A stretch of 64,000 bases of DNA from Melampsora larici-populina 98AG31 (lineage: Eukaryota > Basidiomycota > Pucciniomycetes > Pucciniales > Melampsoraceae). Below are positions 44,501-54,784 of this stretch, piece after piece. Below the pieces are notes generated by a model. It ran no database searches, was not told where the DNA came from, and was given only the letters and a program-made list of their open reading frames with translations. Position numbers and translations under genes: made by a program. Location: assembly GCF_000204055.1 (NCBI RefSeq), contig NW_006768804.1, positions 699,611 through 763,610 on the forward strand, given 5' to 3'. The number at the start of each line of letters is the position of its first letter. The first letter of the stretch is position 1.

Positions 44501-46670
44501 ATGGCCCTCACCACTCGTGCCAGTGCTAGACGACTTCCACCTACAAAGCAGAGCTCAGTATCTCGAGCCGTGCGAGGCAATAAGTCTATGGCTTTAGGAT
44601 TGCGCAAAAGTCCAACTACGAAACCAACTAGAAAATCAAATCGATCTACAAGTAATTCTTCTAAAAATACAACAGCATCACGTCTTGACAACCCTCCGAC
44701 AGAGGTTGAGAGTGATAGTGAAGACGACTTGCCAAATGACGAGGACATTTACAAGGCGTTGTCATCCGAGACTGACGAATCCGACACTGGCGATTTGGAC
44801 TCGGACAATGAGGACTCCGACAATGAGGTTCTTGAAGCCCTTGCCCGAAGTGGACCAAAAACCAAGAAGCAAACCACCAGAGCTCCAAGAAGTAATACGA
44901 AACGAGTCCGGCAGGATCGGTCTCAAGAAACACCCCTTGCTAAACCTCTCGATGATCCTGACAACATAACTGCACGTCTTGAGGCACAGTTTGCCAATAG
45001 CCCTGCCAATCCACTCGATAATTTTGAACTTGATGATGAAGTGCAAGACAATTCAGTCCTGCCAACCATTCAAAATTATCAAGCGCTAGTTAAGGAGTGG
45101 CCAAGAAAGCGTATTACGAAGGTTCAGAATTTACAGAAGAAGGTGACATCAATTCCCCCACACATCTTAACCGAGGCGAAAGCAATCAAGAAACTTTATA
45201 AACATCACAAGAGGATGCTGGCGATGATGGGTAACATCACACCATACACTTTAGATAAAAGCTTGTAAGTGTAATGTCAGTCCACTGTTTTCATAGTGGT
45301 AAAGAACTGATCAGGAGTTCATATCATATATTCAGGGGTGAGCTGGGAGGTACACGGATTCCTGATGCATATCGACTTTGGTTGAAGTTTTCAGTTGAGG
45401 CTCGAAAACTAAACAGTGAGTCCACTTTTTTCACTAAACAGTGGCATCATGCTGATATTTGAATTGGGATTGCCTTGGATTGCAGTGCCCCGCAAAGGCC
45501 AGGCTGGAAAATTAGGTGATCGTAACCGTAAGCTGGGTGCTGCATGGAAAGCGTTGTCTTCAATTCAAAAGCGCGTGTTTCACCCTCGGGTCTTCTACAC
45601 TTTATCCGGTCTTCCGGCCCCAACTAGCGACATGGACTCTGACGATGAAGCAGAACCTATTGAATTGTCGCCTGAGGATCGTGAGGAGCTCCAAAGGATA
45701 TACGATGAAGCTGTCTGTTCTTCGAAGGTTTGCCAAGTGTATGCTAAGGCATCGAGTGGTATAACAGAAGGTCGAACAGTTCCCAAATACAATCGACTCT
45801 CTTTGAAGTGCGTTGAAAAGCTGAATAATCAGGTGTGTTCTTGTGATTAGTTTCTTATTATTATTCAATATCCACCAGGTGCTAATGACAACTTCCTATA
45901 CCAGATAGAAAACGAAGCAAATCGCATGGACTTTGGGTACTATTTTCTTGCATCTAGTACCCATCCTGCCACTGGAGGTGATTCTGCGGATCCAGGGTGG
46001 TGTAAGGAGTATACCTCCAACCAAGAGTTGGCGGATTATGTGCGTAGCAAGAGCGATTTCCCGACCATCTTTGCTGCACAGACCCAAGGTATTGCGGTCG
46101 ACAAAGTCATTGCTAGTACAATTGGCAAAAGGGAAAAGATGAAAATGAACGGTAAGCGTGTGGATCCTGGTGATAAGGTGAAGAGTGATCTAGCAGCATT
46201 GTTGAAATCAGATTTAGGTGAGCCGTGTGTTTTATGTTTCCTGTGATGAAGACTAACATGGACATATCTCTGCAGGAAAGGTATTGAAATTTGTTCCACC
46301 AGGGTTTCCTCGTGGACCGGATCCAGCAAAGCTCCTGTTGGGGAAAGGATGGAAAGTGAAGATCAGGCAGCTGCCTGGGTCTAGCCTCCCCCCTGAAGTA
46401 TTGATGTTGGGCTTCAACGCAATGAACAGTCGCCGGTCACTTTGGTTGAATGATCTCCAGGCAGGCCTATTTAAATTTGAGAAGATTCCCGAGGATCAGG
46501 ATGACTTGATAGCTGATGATGAGGAGGAACAAAATATTAGTGATGATCGGGATAACTTGTTGGCTGATAATCGGGAGGAACCATTGGAAAATGACAAACA
46601 GCTTGAGCTTGGAATCGAAGAGGAAGCTGATGAATGGAATGGAATTGGTGAATATGAGACTGACGGATGA
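44501..46670 (+). CDS. HMG-like DNA-binding protein, KDZ cargo
   Basis: Five exons (44501-45264, 45336-45415, 45486-45832, 45905-46217, 46276-46670) join without a shift to 632 residues. The first 180 residues are basic and Ser-rich, then acidic (SDSEDDLPNDED). The segment from about 255 to 320, spread over exons 2 and 3 (RIPDAYRLWLKFS, RKLGAAWKALSSIQ, HPRVFYTLSG), has the aromatic and basic spacing of a divergent HMG box. The C-terminus is acidic. Divergent HMG proteins are known partners on KDZ-TET elements and may bend terminal DNA or bind array sites. It is the only cargo gene here without a visible lesion. Confidence 0.75.
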
Positions 46671-47169
46671 GTGACGAGACACAAAGATTTTGAGGATTAC
46701 TTTATTCATCATGGCCGTTTTTAGTTTTTTTCTTCTCTCAAACTATTGTTCTTTTTCATCTCCTCATTTTCTGTCTTGGTTTCTTTCTTTCTCATGTTTG
46801 TTCTCTTCGATCGATGTTATTGCTTTCATCGTTACATTTATGAGGGGTAAAATTTTTATTTTCAAATGTGATAGTAAATGCAATACAAATACGATCTGGC
46901 TATTTTTGATATGGGGCAATGAATATTGATAAGCGATCGTTTGGACATATAAAGTGATCTCCAAGACCAGTGATGGCCTTAAGGATACGAGGTAGTGAGA
47001 ATTAAAGGGGGGTTGGGTAAAGGGGGAGAGAGAGAAGTTTGATCGATCGATCTTGACCATTTGACAATGTTGAGTTGTACCTGTATGAATGAATTAAGCG
47101 TTGTGAAATGTTCTTGAATGGTGTGAACTGGTAACTTATATTATCCAGTTCACACGAGTGTGGATCTTG
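46671..47169. other. 3' flank of the HMG gene
   Basis: AT-rich DNA without a gene, becoming TGTGAAC-rich toward the right terminus (from about 47115). Confidence 0.4.
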
Positions 47170-47597
47170 AGTTGGTTGTGATTGTGAAGTGTTGTTTTAG
47201 TGTGAACTGGTGACTTGAGGTGATCGAGTGAGTGGTGAATCTCGAGTTGTATTGTTGAGTTGTGAATTGTGTGAACTGGTAACTTGTAGGTGGAGGTGAT
47301 GAATCCGACGTTGTGCCTTGTTCTTGTGAGGCTGTGTGAAGTGGCTGTCGTCACGGGTTGCCAGATGTGAAGTTGTGAAGTTAGTTTGGGGTGTGGTGGA
47401 CTTGTAGGTTTTGGGCTGGGATATAGTGGTGTCGGACACGTCGGTAGAAGGGAATTGGCAAAAAAAACTTATAAAAAAATGGGCGCCCGACTAGTCGGAC
47501 GCGTCGGTGATGTTTCAAACTGAACATCGGCTTTTATCCGACCATAAAGTCTTGTTTTTCTTCGAATATTAGTCCAGAAGGCTAGTAGCTACAGGTG
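47170..47597. repeat. KDZ right terminal inverted repeat
   Basis: Inverted counterpart of 29931-30330, ending GTAGCTACAGGTG. The conserved core with CCGACTAGTCGG lies at about 47480-47550. The two termini have diverged by small indels, so they are old relative to the insertion event. Confidence 0.88.
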
Positions 47598-47605
47598 ATG
47601 AATAG
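47598..47605. repeat. KDZ transposon right target-site duplication
   Basis: ATGAATAG, an exact copy of 29923-29930. Confidence 0.92.
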
Positions 47606-48685
47606 CCATCAGGGCAACTTCGGCAAAGTCATACGTCTTTGACTGAGCCATCGCTTCACCAATCTTCTCCTGGATGTAATTACGAACACCTGGTTGTAAC
47701 CGTTCCACAAAGTCGGTGGTATGCTCAAAGGACAACCCAACTACCTTAGCATCTTGCTCGAACAAGCACCAGCGATCATAGAACTTGCTGACGTTCTCGT
47801 TAGGGCGCTGCTTAAGCGCCTTAAGTTGGGCCTTGACCGTGTACACCGTGGTGTGCGACTTAAACTGACCCTTTCCCAAGAATGGGGGCGATTAGGAGAG
47901 GCCATAGCGGCCTCAAGCTGAGTGAGAGCATTGTTGGAGAAGAGGAGTAGGGCTAAACGGTGGAAGAGAGAACGATCCACGAAGCGCAAGGTAGCCGCCC
48001 TTTCGAACTTCGCCGCCCAGATGGAAAAATCGGAGGACACCGACCCATCGAACTTCTCGAGTCCCGCCGTCATCATGGCCTTTTGAGCCTTAGTGGGGTC
48101 TTTCTCGACCACCTCCGGCCCATCCGAGATGATGAACGGCTTCCCTGGGGCTAACAAAACGGGTCTGTCAGCTACTTTCCGAAAATGTAACTTTGAGAGA
48201 AGCTGCCACTTACTTAGGCCCTCTCCCCCCGGGGAAACGAAACCACCGATGTCTGGTTTCACATCCTCTAAGGTCGTGCTCGCCATCCTGTCTGCTGGTA
48301 GAATGGTCTCGTCAGAACCCCTCTCAGATGCCGTGAAGAACACATCGGACGAAGAAAACTGAGAACTTGACTTACTTTCCATTACGGACTTACAAGCTTC
48401 TTCTCGTAGCATCCACTCCTGCCATTGATTGAATTGATCTTGCGTGACAGGAGCAGACAATTCGCTAGTACCGCCGGCGGACGCATCATCCGTCATCGTA
48501 GACGCGTCCCGCGTGGTCATCCCTGTGATGGCCTCCACGATGTCTTGCGTGCCGGTCACCCGAAGGGCCTCCTTCTGCTCTGGTGACATCGCATCGATCT
48601 CCTTAGGTGAGTAGTTCGATGACCCGTCACCAGGCGCCAGGAGTTTGGCCACTATAGCCTTAGCTTGGGCTTTCGTTAAAGCCAT
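47606..48685 (-). pseudogene. Gypsy gag, N-terminal and central part
   Basis: The start ATG is at 48685-48683 (MALTKAQAKAIVAKLL). The product resembles Ty3/Gypsy capsid proteins: an acidic N-terminal region, then the capsid-like segment (GLEKFDGSVSSDFSIWAAKF, VSKFYDRWCLFEQ). The frame shifts by one base at the C-run 47884-47888; six C would restore it. The frame then ends at the KDZ insertion point. Confidence 0.82.
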
Positions 48686-48930
48686 CTGTGAGTTCGAAAA
48701 AAGGAGAGGAAAAGCACGTGGGGAGAAGTAAAAATTTATCACTAATGATGAGCTTCTCGCTGGAATGTAGGATCCGGAGGTCGTCGGGGAAAATATCAAA
48801 AACGAAAAAAAGATTTATGAAGACAGGAAGGTTGACGTATAACTAACTTTTTGTTTTTAAAAGCGAAAGAAATGCGACGATATAACCCACGATAATGGTC
48901 TAAAAAAATTTCGACGAAGAAAGATATAAC

Positions 48931-48944
48931 TTCTCTGGCTACCA
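48931..48944 (-). other. Gypsy primer-binding site
   Basis: TTCTCTGGCTACCA on the plus strand lies one base from the 5' LTR. It matches the form of a tRNA 3' end (terminal CCA). I could not assign the tRNA. Confidence 0.6.
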
Positions 48945-48945
48945 G

Positions 48946-49463
48946 TGTAACAGGACCAGAACTAGGGTTAGAGAAGGAACTGTTTAAGTGACTTAGATGA
49001 AAACCTAACGGACTAACGGGGATTGGAATCTAGTGACTTAAGAGTAATTGTCGATAGGAATGATAATGAATCAGAGAAAGGCAATTGGAGAGTAAGGCAC
49101 GGATTCCAAGAAGTAGCAATTCTTGCTTAGAGGAACTGGTCGAATTGCAAAAGGACAATAGCAGCTCTATTTATACACATAAAAGAGTAAGAGAGAAACT
49201 GAATGAAACGAGGTCCTTTGACTAGTGTAGGGCACGTTAGGTGCGGCGTGCTACTCTACTCTACTGAGGTATCCCAATGAGGAGTAGGCGGTGTCAGCCT
49301 TCTCCTCATTGGGCGACGTAACTGGGGAGCTGAGCACTGTGGATGTAGTCCACTACTTATAGTGCTCAGCACGTCCTTTTCTTACCCTTCCCGAATAGGG
49401 TAAGGGGTTTAGCCCGGGACCGATTGGGACATTTGTACGGGGATGCTTCGCATCCCTGCTACA
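48946..49463 (-). repeat. Gypsy 5' LTR
   Basis: This 518-bp copy reads as identical to 23361-23878. Confidence 0.93.
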
Positions 49464-50022
49464 GTAAGGTTCATTTCGTTTTTGAGGATTAGTTGGTCAA
49501 TTCTGGCTCTGGCTGTTCGACTAACTGTTGGCAAAAATCATCGATATACCTTTGTCGAGACAACCTAACCGTATTCTATGTGCTCACCTCATTGATCATG
49601 AAAGATTACTGATCGACATTGAGAAATCACCGTGATACCGAGGCTGTGTATGGAGCAATTAGCAATTGAAGGGAGAAAACTGATACACATCCTGAAACTA
49701 TATAACAAGCAAAATGCACGTTGTACTGACTTAACCCAAGTTTAAGCAAGAATCAGGGGAGCATGGGTCTAGATGAGCTCGAAGATAGACCAAGGATTGA
49801 GGTGTGAAACAGTGTTTGAAGATAGAAGACTGTGAACTTGGAGGTTTGGGACTCGGAGAGCCTCGCTGAAGACCATGAGTGTTTTGATCTGTTTCCCGCA
49901 ACCCGATACGAAATACCTGTAGCCCAGCGGACCGCCCAGCCCAAAATTCAAGAACCAGAAAGGGCTTGTTATCTAGCCTATGCGATACGGTTGGTCTCAA
50001 ATCACTTAGTATCATTTCTGAA
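49464..50022. other. Upstream region of the intact secreted-protein gene
   Basis: No gene is seen in about 560 bp. It presumably holds the promoter. I saw no clear TATA box. Confidence 0.35.
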
Positions 50023-52614
50023 ATGGACATCAGAAGGCGGCGGATCTCTTTTGTGACATGCGTAAGCTTACTGTATATCACCTCGGCGGTTGGATCGCTG
50101 ATAAACGAAGCCAGAGATGCAGCGATCTTGGAGCCTGAGAGGCTAACAGCAACACTAGAAATGCGTCAGTGACCTTTAAGACTCGATGGTAGCTTTTTGA
50201 TGATCACGTCTCGTGCCCAAGCTGATTAGACTGACTCCTCGTGATCGCAATTGATGTAATAAGAGATTGTCAGTCCCGTAGACGATCGTCTTTTGCAACA
50301 GGGCTATCTCAACATCTGGAGAGGCGTAAGGACGATCGATGAGGTAGTAAGACACAATAGGTCACCTCGTGTCTATTTAGAAAGAATGCAGAAATTGGGT
50401 CCGAAGCTCTTGAAGATCAATCCTTCCGAAAGCCAGATAGCGGCTATCCAGAGGGATGCTCTCGAATGGGCAAAACACAAGCCCCACGTAAATCTTGCAG
50501 TTGTCACGTACTACCTCATCGAAGTGATGAAGGCGCATTCTCCCGAAGATACTCACAAAGAAATACAACGGCTCGCAAAAGGAATATCTGACCGTTTCAA
50601 GTTCAATTACCCCAAGAAGTCACAATACGCAAGGAAGATGGTTTTGAACTTCATGGATACAAAAATGTCCCAAATTGGTCTGCATTTAGTGATGGAAGGA
50701 CTAAGCAAGGATTCTGGTGTCGATCGTGGGGTTGGTTTAGATACTTTAATCAACTCCCGGACACATGATTGGAAGAATTCGATACCCAAAGCAGACCGAG
50801 CCGCATATACTGAACATTACCAACGGTACATGAATCTGATCGAGGTCTTTGAAATACTCTCCGGTGCAGGTATACAGAACAGAAATGTGATTAAGAGTGT
50901 TAATGCAAAAACACCTTTGCGCCTCGCAAGGAAAATCTTTTCAGACGAGTCTTCGCAGCCCCGCCTCATCCATAGGTACCTGATTAACGCAAAACCACAT
51001 GATAGATTCCAGCCCCTGGAATTACCCATTTTTGGATACGCGGTTATGATTGAGGGCGGCCTCCCCGCTAAAATTGAAGCAACAGTTCGCAAACTCTGGA
51101 AATCCTCAGGTCAAGACGATATCAGGCTCGCCTCCAGACTGAGTGCCAATCTAAATACTATTTTGGGTGGCAGAATCTATTGTCCAAAGAGGTTGAGACT
51201 CACCCGTGGTTATCGTGCACTCACAACGAAGTACACGACTGTTGACCCCCTGTATAACCAGATGTGGAAACGGGTTTCAAGGACTGTGATTGATGTGGTT
51301 AAGCTTGAAGAGAAAAATCCTGAAGAACGGTCGATATTATGGCGAATATTAGGATCAGCATTCATCGTCAGTTCAAAGGATTTTGAACGCGAGAAGTTTG
51401 AAAGACATGTAGAAAACAGTGTTATGTTTTATTTATTTATCAGAAGAATTGGAGAGGTTCTCGAGAAAGCCGTAGAGATCCATTTCCCTGAAACTAAACC
51501 TGAGGAAAAATTGACCAGATCGCAGTTTATGAGGTACTATTGGGCTTTGGTAACTTATCAGTCGGTTGGAGAGAAGAACAAAAAGGCAAAGACTGCCCAC
51601 GCGAAGCAGTTTACACTCGGCCGGGTCTATCTGAATCATGTGATCGCTTCACGAGAGTTAAAAAACTTGTACAACCGGTTGAATCAAGAGGAAGAAGCAA
51701 TTTTACCTCGTTCTAACATAGTGAAAGGAGTCAAAAGGCGCATAACGGGAAAACGGACACATTCTCAGACTGATCGTAGTGCATGGGCAAGAAATCCTGA
51801 TGACGGACTGGAAACCCTGCAAAAAGCCTCAACGAGCTCGCCTGCTGGTCAATCAGTCATTTCAGACCACAATCGAGACAGACTGAACTTCAAGATACCT
51901 AGGAAAAAATCTAGCCGATACCCGCACTCAGTCACTTCAAACATTGCACCCCCTGATGAGAATGCGATAACTCAAAAAGCCTTACAGCGCTCCGCCAAGA
52001 AGAGAAAGTTAATCATAGATAGTTTAGTGGGTTCACACCAACGTATTCCTGGGGGCTCGAAGAAAAAACCAAGGATTGAAGCTGCTGTGAGTTCCTCATC
52101 AGAAGGTGGTGGGAGTCAATTTCCTACACAAGAGGCTGGCCCCAGAACGCCCTCCATGGATTTGACACAAAACACACCTCACTATCCACATTCTGAACTT
52201 CAAGCGGCCAGTCACGACTCGAACACATATGGTGAGTTGAGATCATCAAGTCAGCCACTTGTCGAAACTGCTGGTGCAAAAGCTAAAAAACCGGAGAACT
52301 TACCCTTGGATCCAGAACTAACGGCCTCGATCCTGCCAGCTTCTGGAAAATCTTTCCAGCCGAGTAGCAAGCATACCTCTTCCTTGGATCTCAATAAACC
52401 AGCGGCTTATTCCGATGATCATGATGTCCATATCATGCTTCCCGACTTGAATGAGCCTTTGGAGCCAATTTCACCACAAGAAGATGCTGAGAACGGAGCT
52501 CACGATACGCCAATGTATCCATCAGTCTTTGAACCAAATGGAGGTGAACATTCACAACATACTTCCTCACCACAAGTCACCAGCAGGGAGGAGATACCAG
52601 ATCTCAATATATAA
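50023..52614 (+). CDS. Secreted protein with NLS-like and DLNEP motifs, candidate effector family
   Basis: Two exons: 50023-50168 and 50274-52614 (105-bp intron with a CTGAC branch-like site and CAG acceptor), giving 828 residues. The start MDIRRRR followed by the hydrophobic run ISFVTCVSLLYITSAVGS is a good signal peptide. The core begins RTIDEVVRHNR and is helical and basic, with no domain I recognise. Later come basic patches AKKRKLI and SKKKPRI (nuclear signal-like), then LDLNKP, LPDLNEPLEP and the extreme C-terminus PDLNI. The damaged paralogue at 1-8607 shares the exon boundary, basic patch and DLNEP motifs. DLN-type motifs resemble plant EAR repression motifs, but the strict DLNxxP form is not matched. 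A host-delivered nuclear effector is an inference. Confidence 0.82.
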
Positions 52615-53178
52615 TTTGGGTTTCCGTCTGGACAATGAACTAGATACACGCATATTCCCTCTTGTGCCCACACACGAGAAACATCAATTGAAAAATGTAT
52701 ACATGAAGCCTGACATTTTCCCGCAGCCTGGCCCAAGCGACGGGCACCGCCGGCTTTATTCTTTCAAACTACATCATCCTATACACCGTGTCTGTTTCAA
52801 CGTTTCATGTAGACGTGAGCACACGAAGATTTTTGAATCTTTTTTGAAAGAGTTTCTCTTGTCCTTCAATCATGTCTTAACATCTTGCCTGGGTGCTCAT
52901 GTATCACGCCTTTGTATTTGTAAACCACGCCTTTATCTGATGACTCGGTGCAAGTAGCGTAGAGCCATTGTCCCCTTTACTTAGCCAACCGAAACTTCTG
53001 TTGACCGCCATTGTATCTGTTCGCAGGTCCATCTTCAAGGACTGATTTTGAGAAATAATGGCAAAATCACGTTTTAGAATGATGATCAAGCAAGAGATGC
53101 AAATCATTGATTCGTATACGAAGATATAATCAGCTTCTTGGTTGTATCTCTCTCGTTGATCAAATCCCCAAAACAAGC
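52615..53178. other. Intergenic region, no supported gene
   Basis: The sequence between the secreted-protein gene and the next gene has only short chance frames. Confidence 0.35.
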
Positions 53179-54327
53179 ATGCCTTCATATCCCAACTCCA
53201 ACTCTGCTTCTTCAGCTCGTAAAATACATCAAGTGCGCAACTGGAAGCATGGGACTCCGGTTAAGTCACTCAAGGCCAATAATGCATTAGTAGCGGACGT
53301 TCTTCCAAAGTCTAACTCTCAAATCTGTCGGCTATTCGCTAAATTTACTAGAATGCTATTAGAATATGACCCCGTACATAAATCATACCCTCTTGAACCT
53401 ACCAGTGAGGAACGTCTTCAACTAAAATTTCTCACTCAGGAGGCCACGATGTCAGATCAGCGGATCTTTGTCTTAGAACCTACAGTCTTGAGTTCACTCA
53501 CCGACAATTCAACCAGACAAAGATCAGTTTTCCTGGCTGATCTTCGACAACATGGTATCCAACGGGCCACCTTTGACTGGAGCATGAAAGAAGGCTGTCG
53601 CTGGAATCAAGCGATGAAAATTCTGGTTATCAAGCACTGGAGACACGCCAAACAGAGGGGCGATTTTGGAAGCCTACCAATCAATCCAGCACACATAACT
53701 CACACAAAACTTGAGGGGATATTGATGCGATGGATTCGTGGACAAGCTTCTGCCATCCGATCAGGACGCAACACTCCTGAAAAACTTCGGGTAATCGAGA
53801 ATAACAAGAAGAAGCGACAGGTGAGTTTTTTTGCTTGCAAAACTTATGATACGCTATTGATTTGTATGCATCCGATCCATTCTGAACAATAGTTATTCAA
53901 GTATCGTCGCGAGACTTTTGAACGTCATCTGGGTGAAGAGTCATTAGACTTGATCCCAGATGCTGATTGCTGCTCCGAGACTGAGTGGGAACCAGAAGAA
54001 ATTCAACATAATAAAGTCGGGCTGGTTTGGCGAAGTCAACAGTATGCAAGTCTCTTGCATAGTCTTGATCGTCTTTCATACGAATACAAAGCACAAGTCG
54101 ATGGAATCATCTTAGCCACTCGACGTTTTGATCAGTGTCGTGTGGACCAGTCCTCTACTAATCCGAATGCAGCAGTTTGCTGCGGCCTTCCTCAAAATTG
54201 CTACGATCAGGTGTGGTATAATAATCTCAATGATGATAAAAAGGTCAAACTAAACTGTCAACCACCTTCAGACTCGCTTAACAGTCTGGCCAACAAAATC
54301 GAACAGCTGTTGGTGAAAAAAACTTAG
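53179..54327 (+). CDS. Uncharacterised protein, paralogue of 59022-60744
   Basis: Two exons (53179-53820, 53893-54327; 72-bp intron GTGAGT...ATAG) give an intact 358-residue protein. I do not recognise a domain. A core around residues 125-205 (GIQRATFDWSMKEG, WNQAMKILVIKHW, GDFGSLPIN, LEGILMRWIRGQA) is shared with the pseudogene at 59-60.7 kb (RCTFDWGAPYD, WNSATSTIILSHW, KEFGILVKD, VLRRWCAGKA). Both have the same intron position after a basic run of about 30 residues. It lies head-on to the CACTA-type transposase, about 460 bp away. It may be an accessory protein of that transposon class or a rust-specific family. Confidence 0.7.
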
Positions 54328-54784
54328 ATTCATCTGGGCACCGGGTACATGCTTATATAGCTCATTTGCTGTGCGGGAAATCTCAGCTTTTATCAAAGGT
54401 CTTATCTTTGCTGAAATTTCATGACTACTGATTAGTACACAAAGTTTAATATTATCCTGTTCCTTGTGCTAGATGTGATCGAGTTGTCTGATAGATGTAT
54501 ATAAAGAGACTGAAGTACTATGTTGTTTATTTGTTATGGATTTCACTTTCAAAGTTTGGCTCTCTCTTCCTCTTCAGATGCTACACGGGCCTCATCCTAT
54601 ACATGTTTCAAAAATTGTGATCTGATTGTTCAACAAAGCGTTAGGGGTACAACTAGGTATAACTGAGACGGGCTGCGCGAAACCATATATTTACGTTCAT
54701 AAGACATATTGGATCTATTCATCACTGTCTTCACAGCTTGATGACATGTCGATTAATGCCCAGATCAATAGTTATCAATCATGG

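Larger units (their letters stand above)
29931..47597 (+). mobile_element. Complete 17.7-kb KDZ transposon carrying OTU, TET/JBP and HMG genes
   Basis: The element is bounded by inverted termini starting CACCTGTAGCTAC, with a perfect 8-bp TSD ATGAATAG on both sides. It sits in the gag gene of a Gypsy element. Cargo in order: zinc/OTU gene (+), TET/JBP oxygenase (-), KDZ transposase (+), HMG-like gene (+). Palindrome arrays occupy the spaces between the genes. KDZ transposons with linked TET/JBP and divergent HMG genes are an established class in basidiomycetes. Lesions: a CACTA-like MITE in the OTU gene, one-base shifts in TET and KDZ and in-frame TGA codons in OTU and possibly KDZ. The HMG gene is intact. 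Confidence 0.92.
23361..49463 (-). mobile_element. Ty3/Gypsy retrotransposon interrupted by the KDZ transposon
   Basis: On the minus strand the order is 5' LTR (48946-49463), tRNA-like primer site, gag (48685 downward, split at 47597/29931), a non-coding block, pol (27691-23891), polypurine tract and 3' LTR (23361-23878). A 4-bp flank GTAA occurs at 23357-23360 and 49464-49467. LTRs read as identical, so the insertion is recent; the KDZ element inserted later still. Gag carries two one-base shifts and pol has lost key catalytic residues, so this copy is not autonomous. Confidence 0.92.

Noticed and set aside
47405..47560. Independent second element at the right terminus
   Set aside because: The similarity to 29931-30330 is inverted and the outer ends share one exact 8-bp TSD, so both are termini of one element.
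52380..52614. Strict plant EAR motif (DLNxxP or LxLxL) in the secreted protein
   Set aside because: The sequences are DLNKPA and DLNEPL, which lack the consensus final Pro; only EAR-like is claimed.
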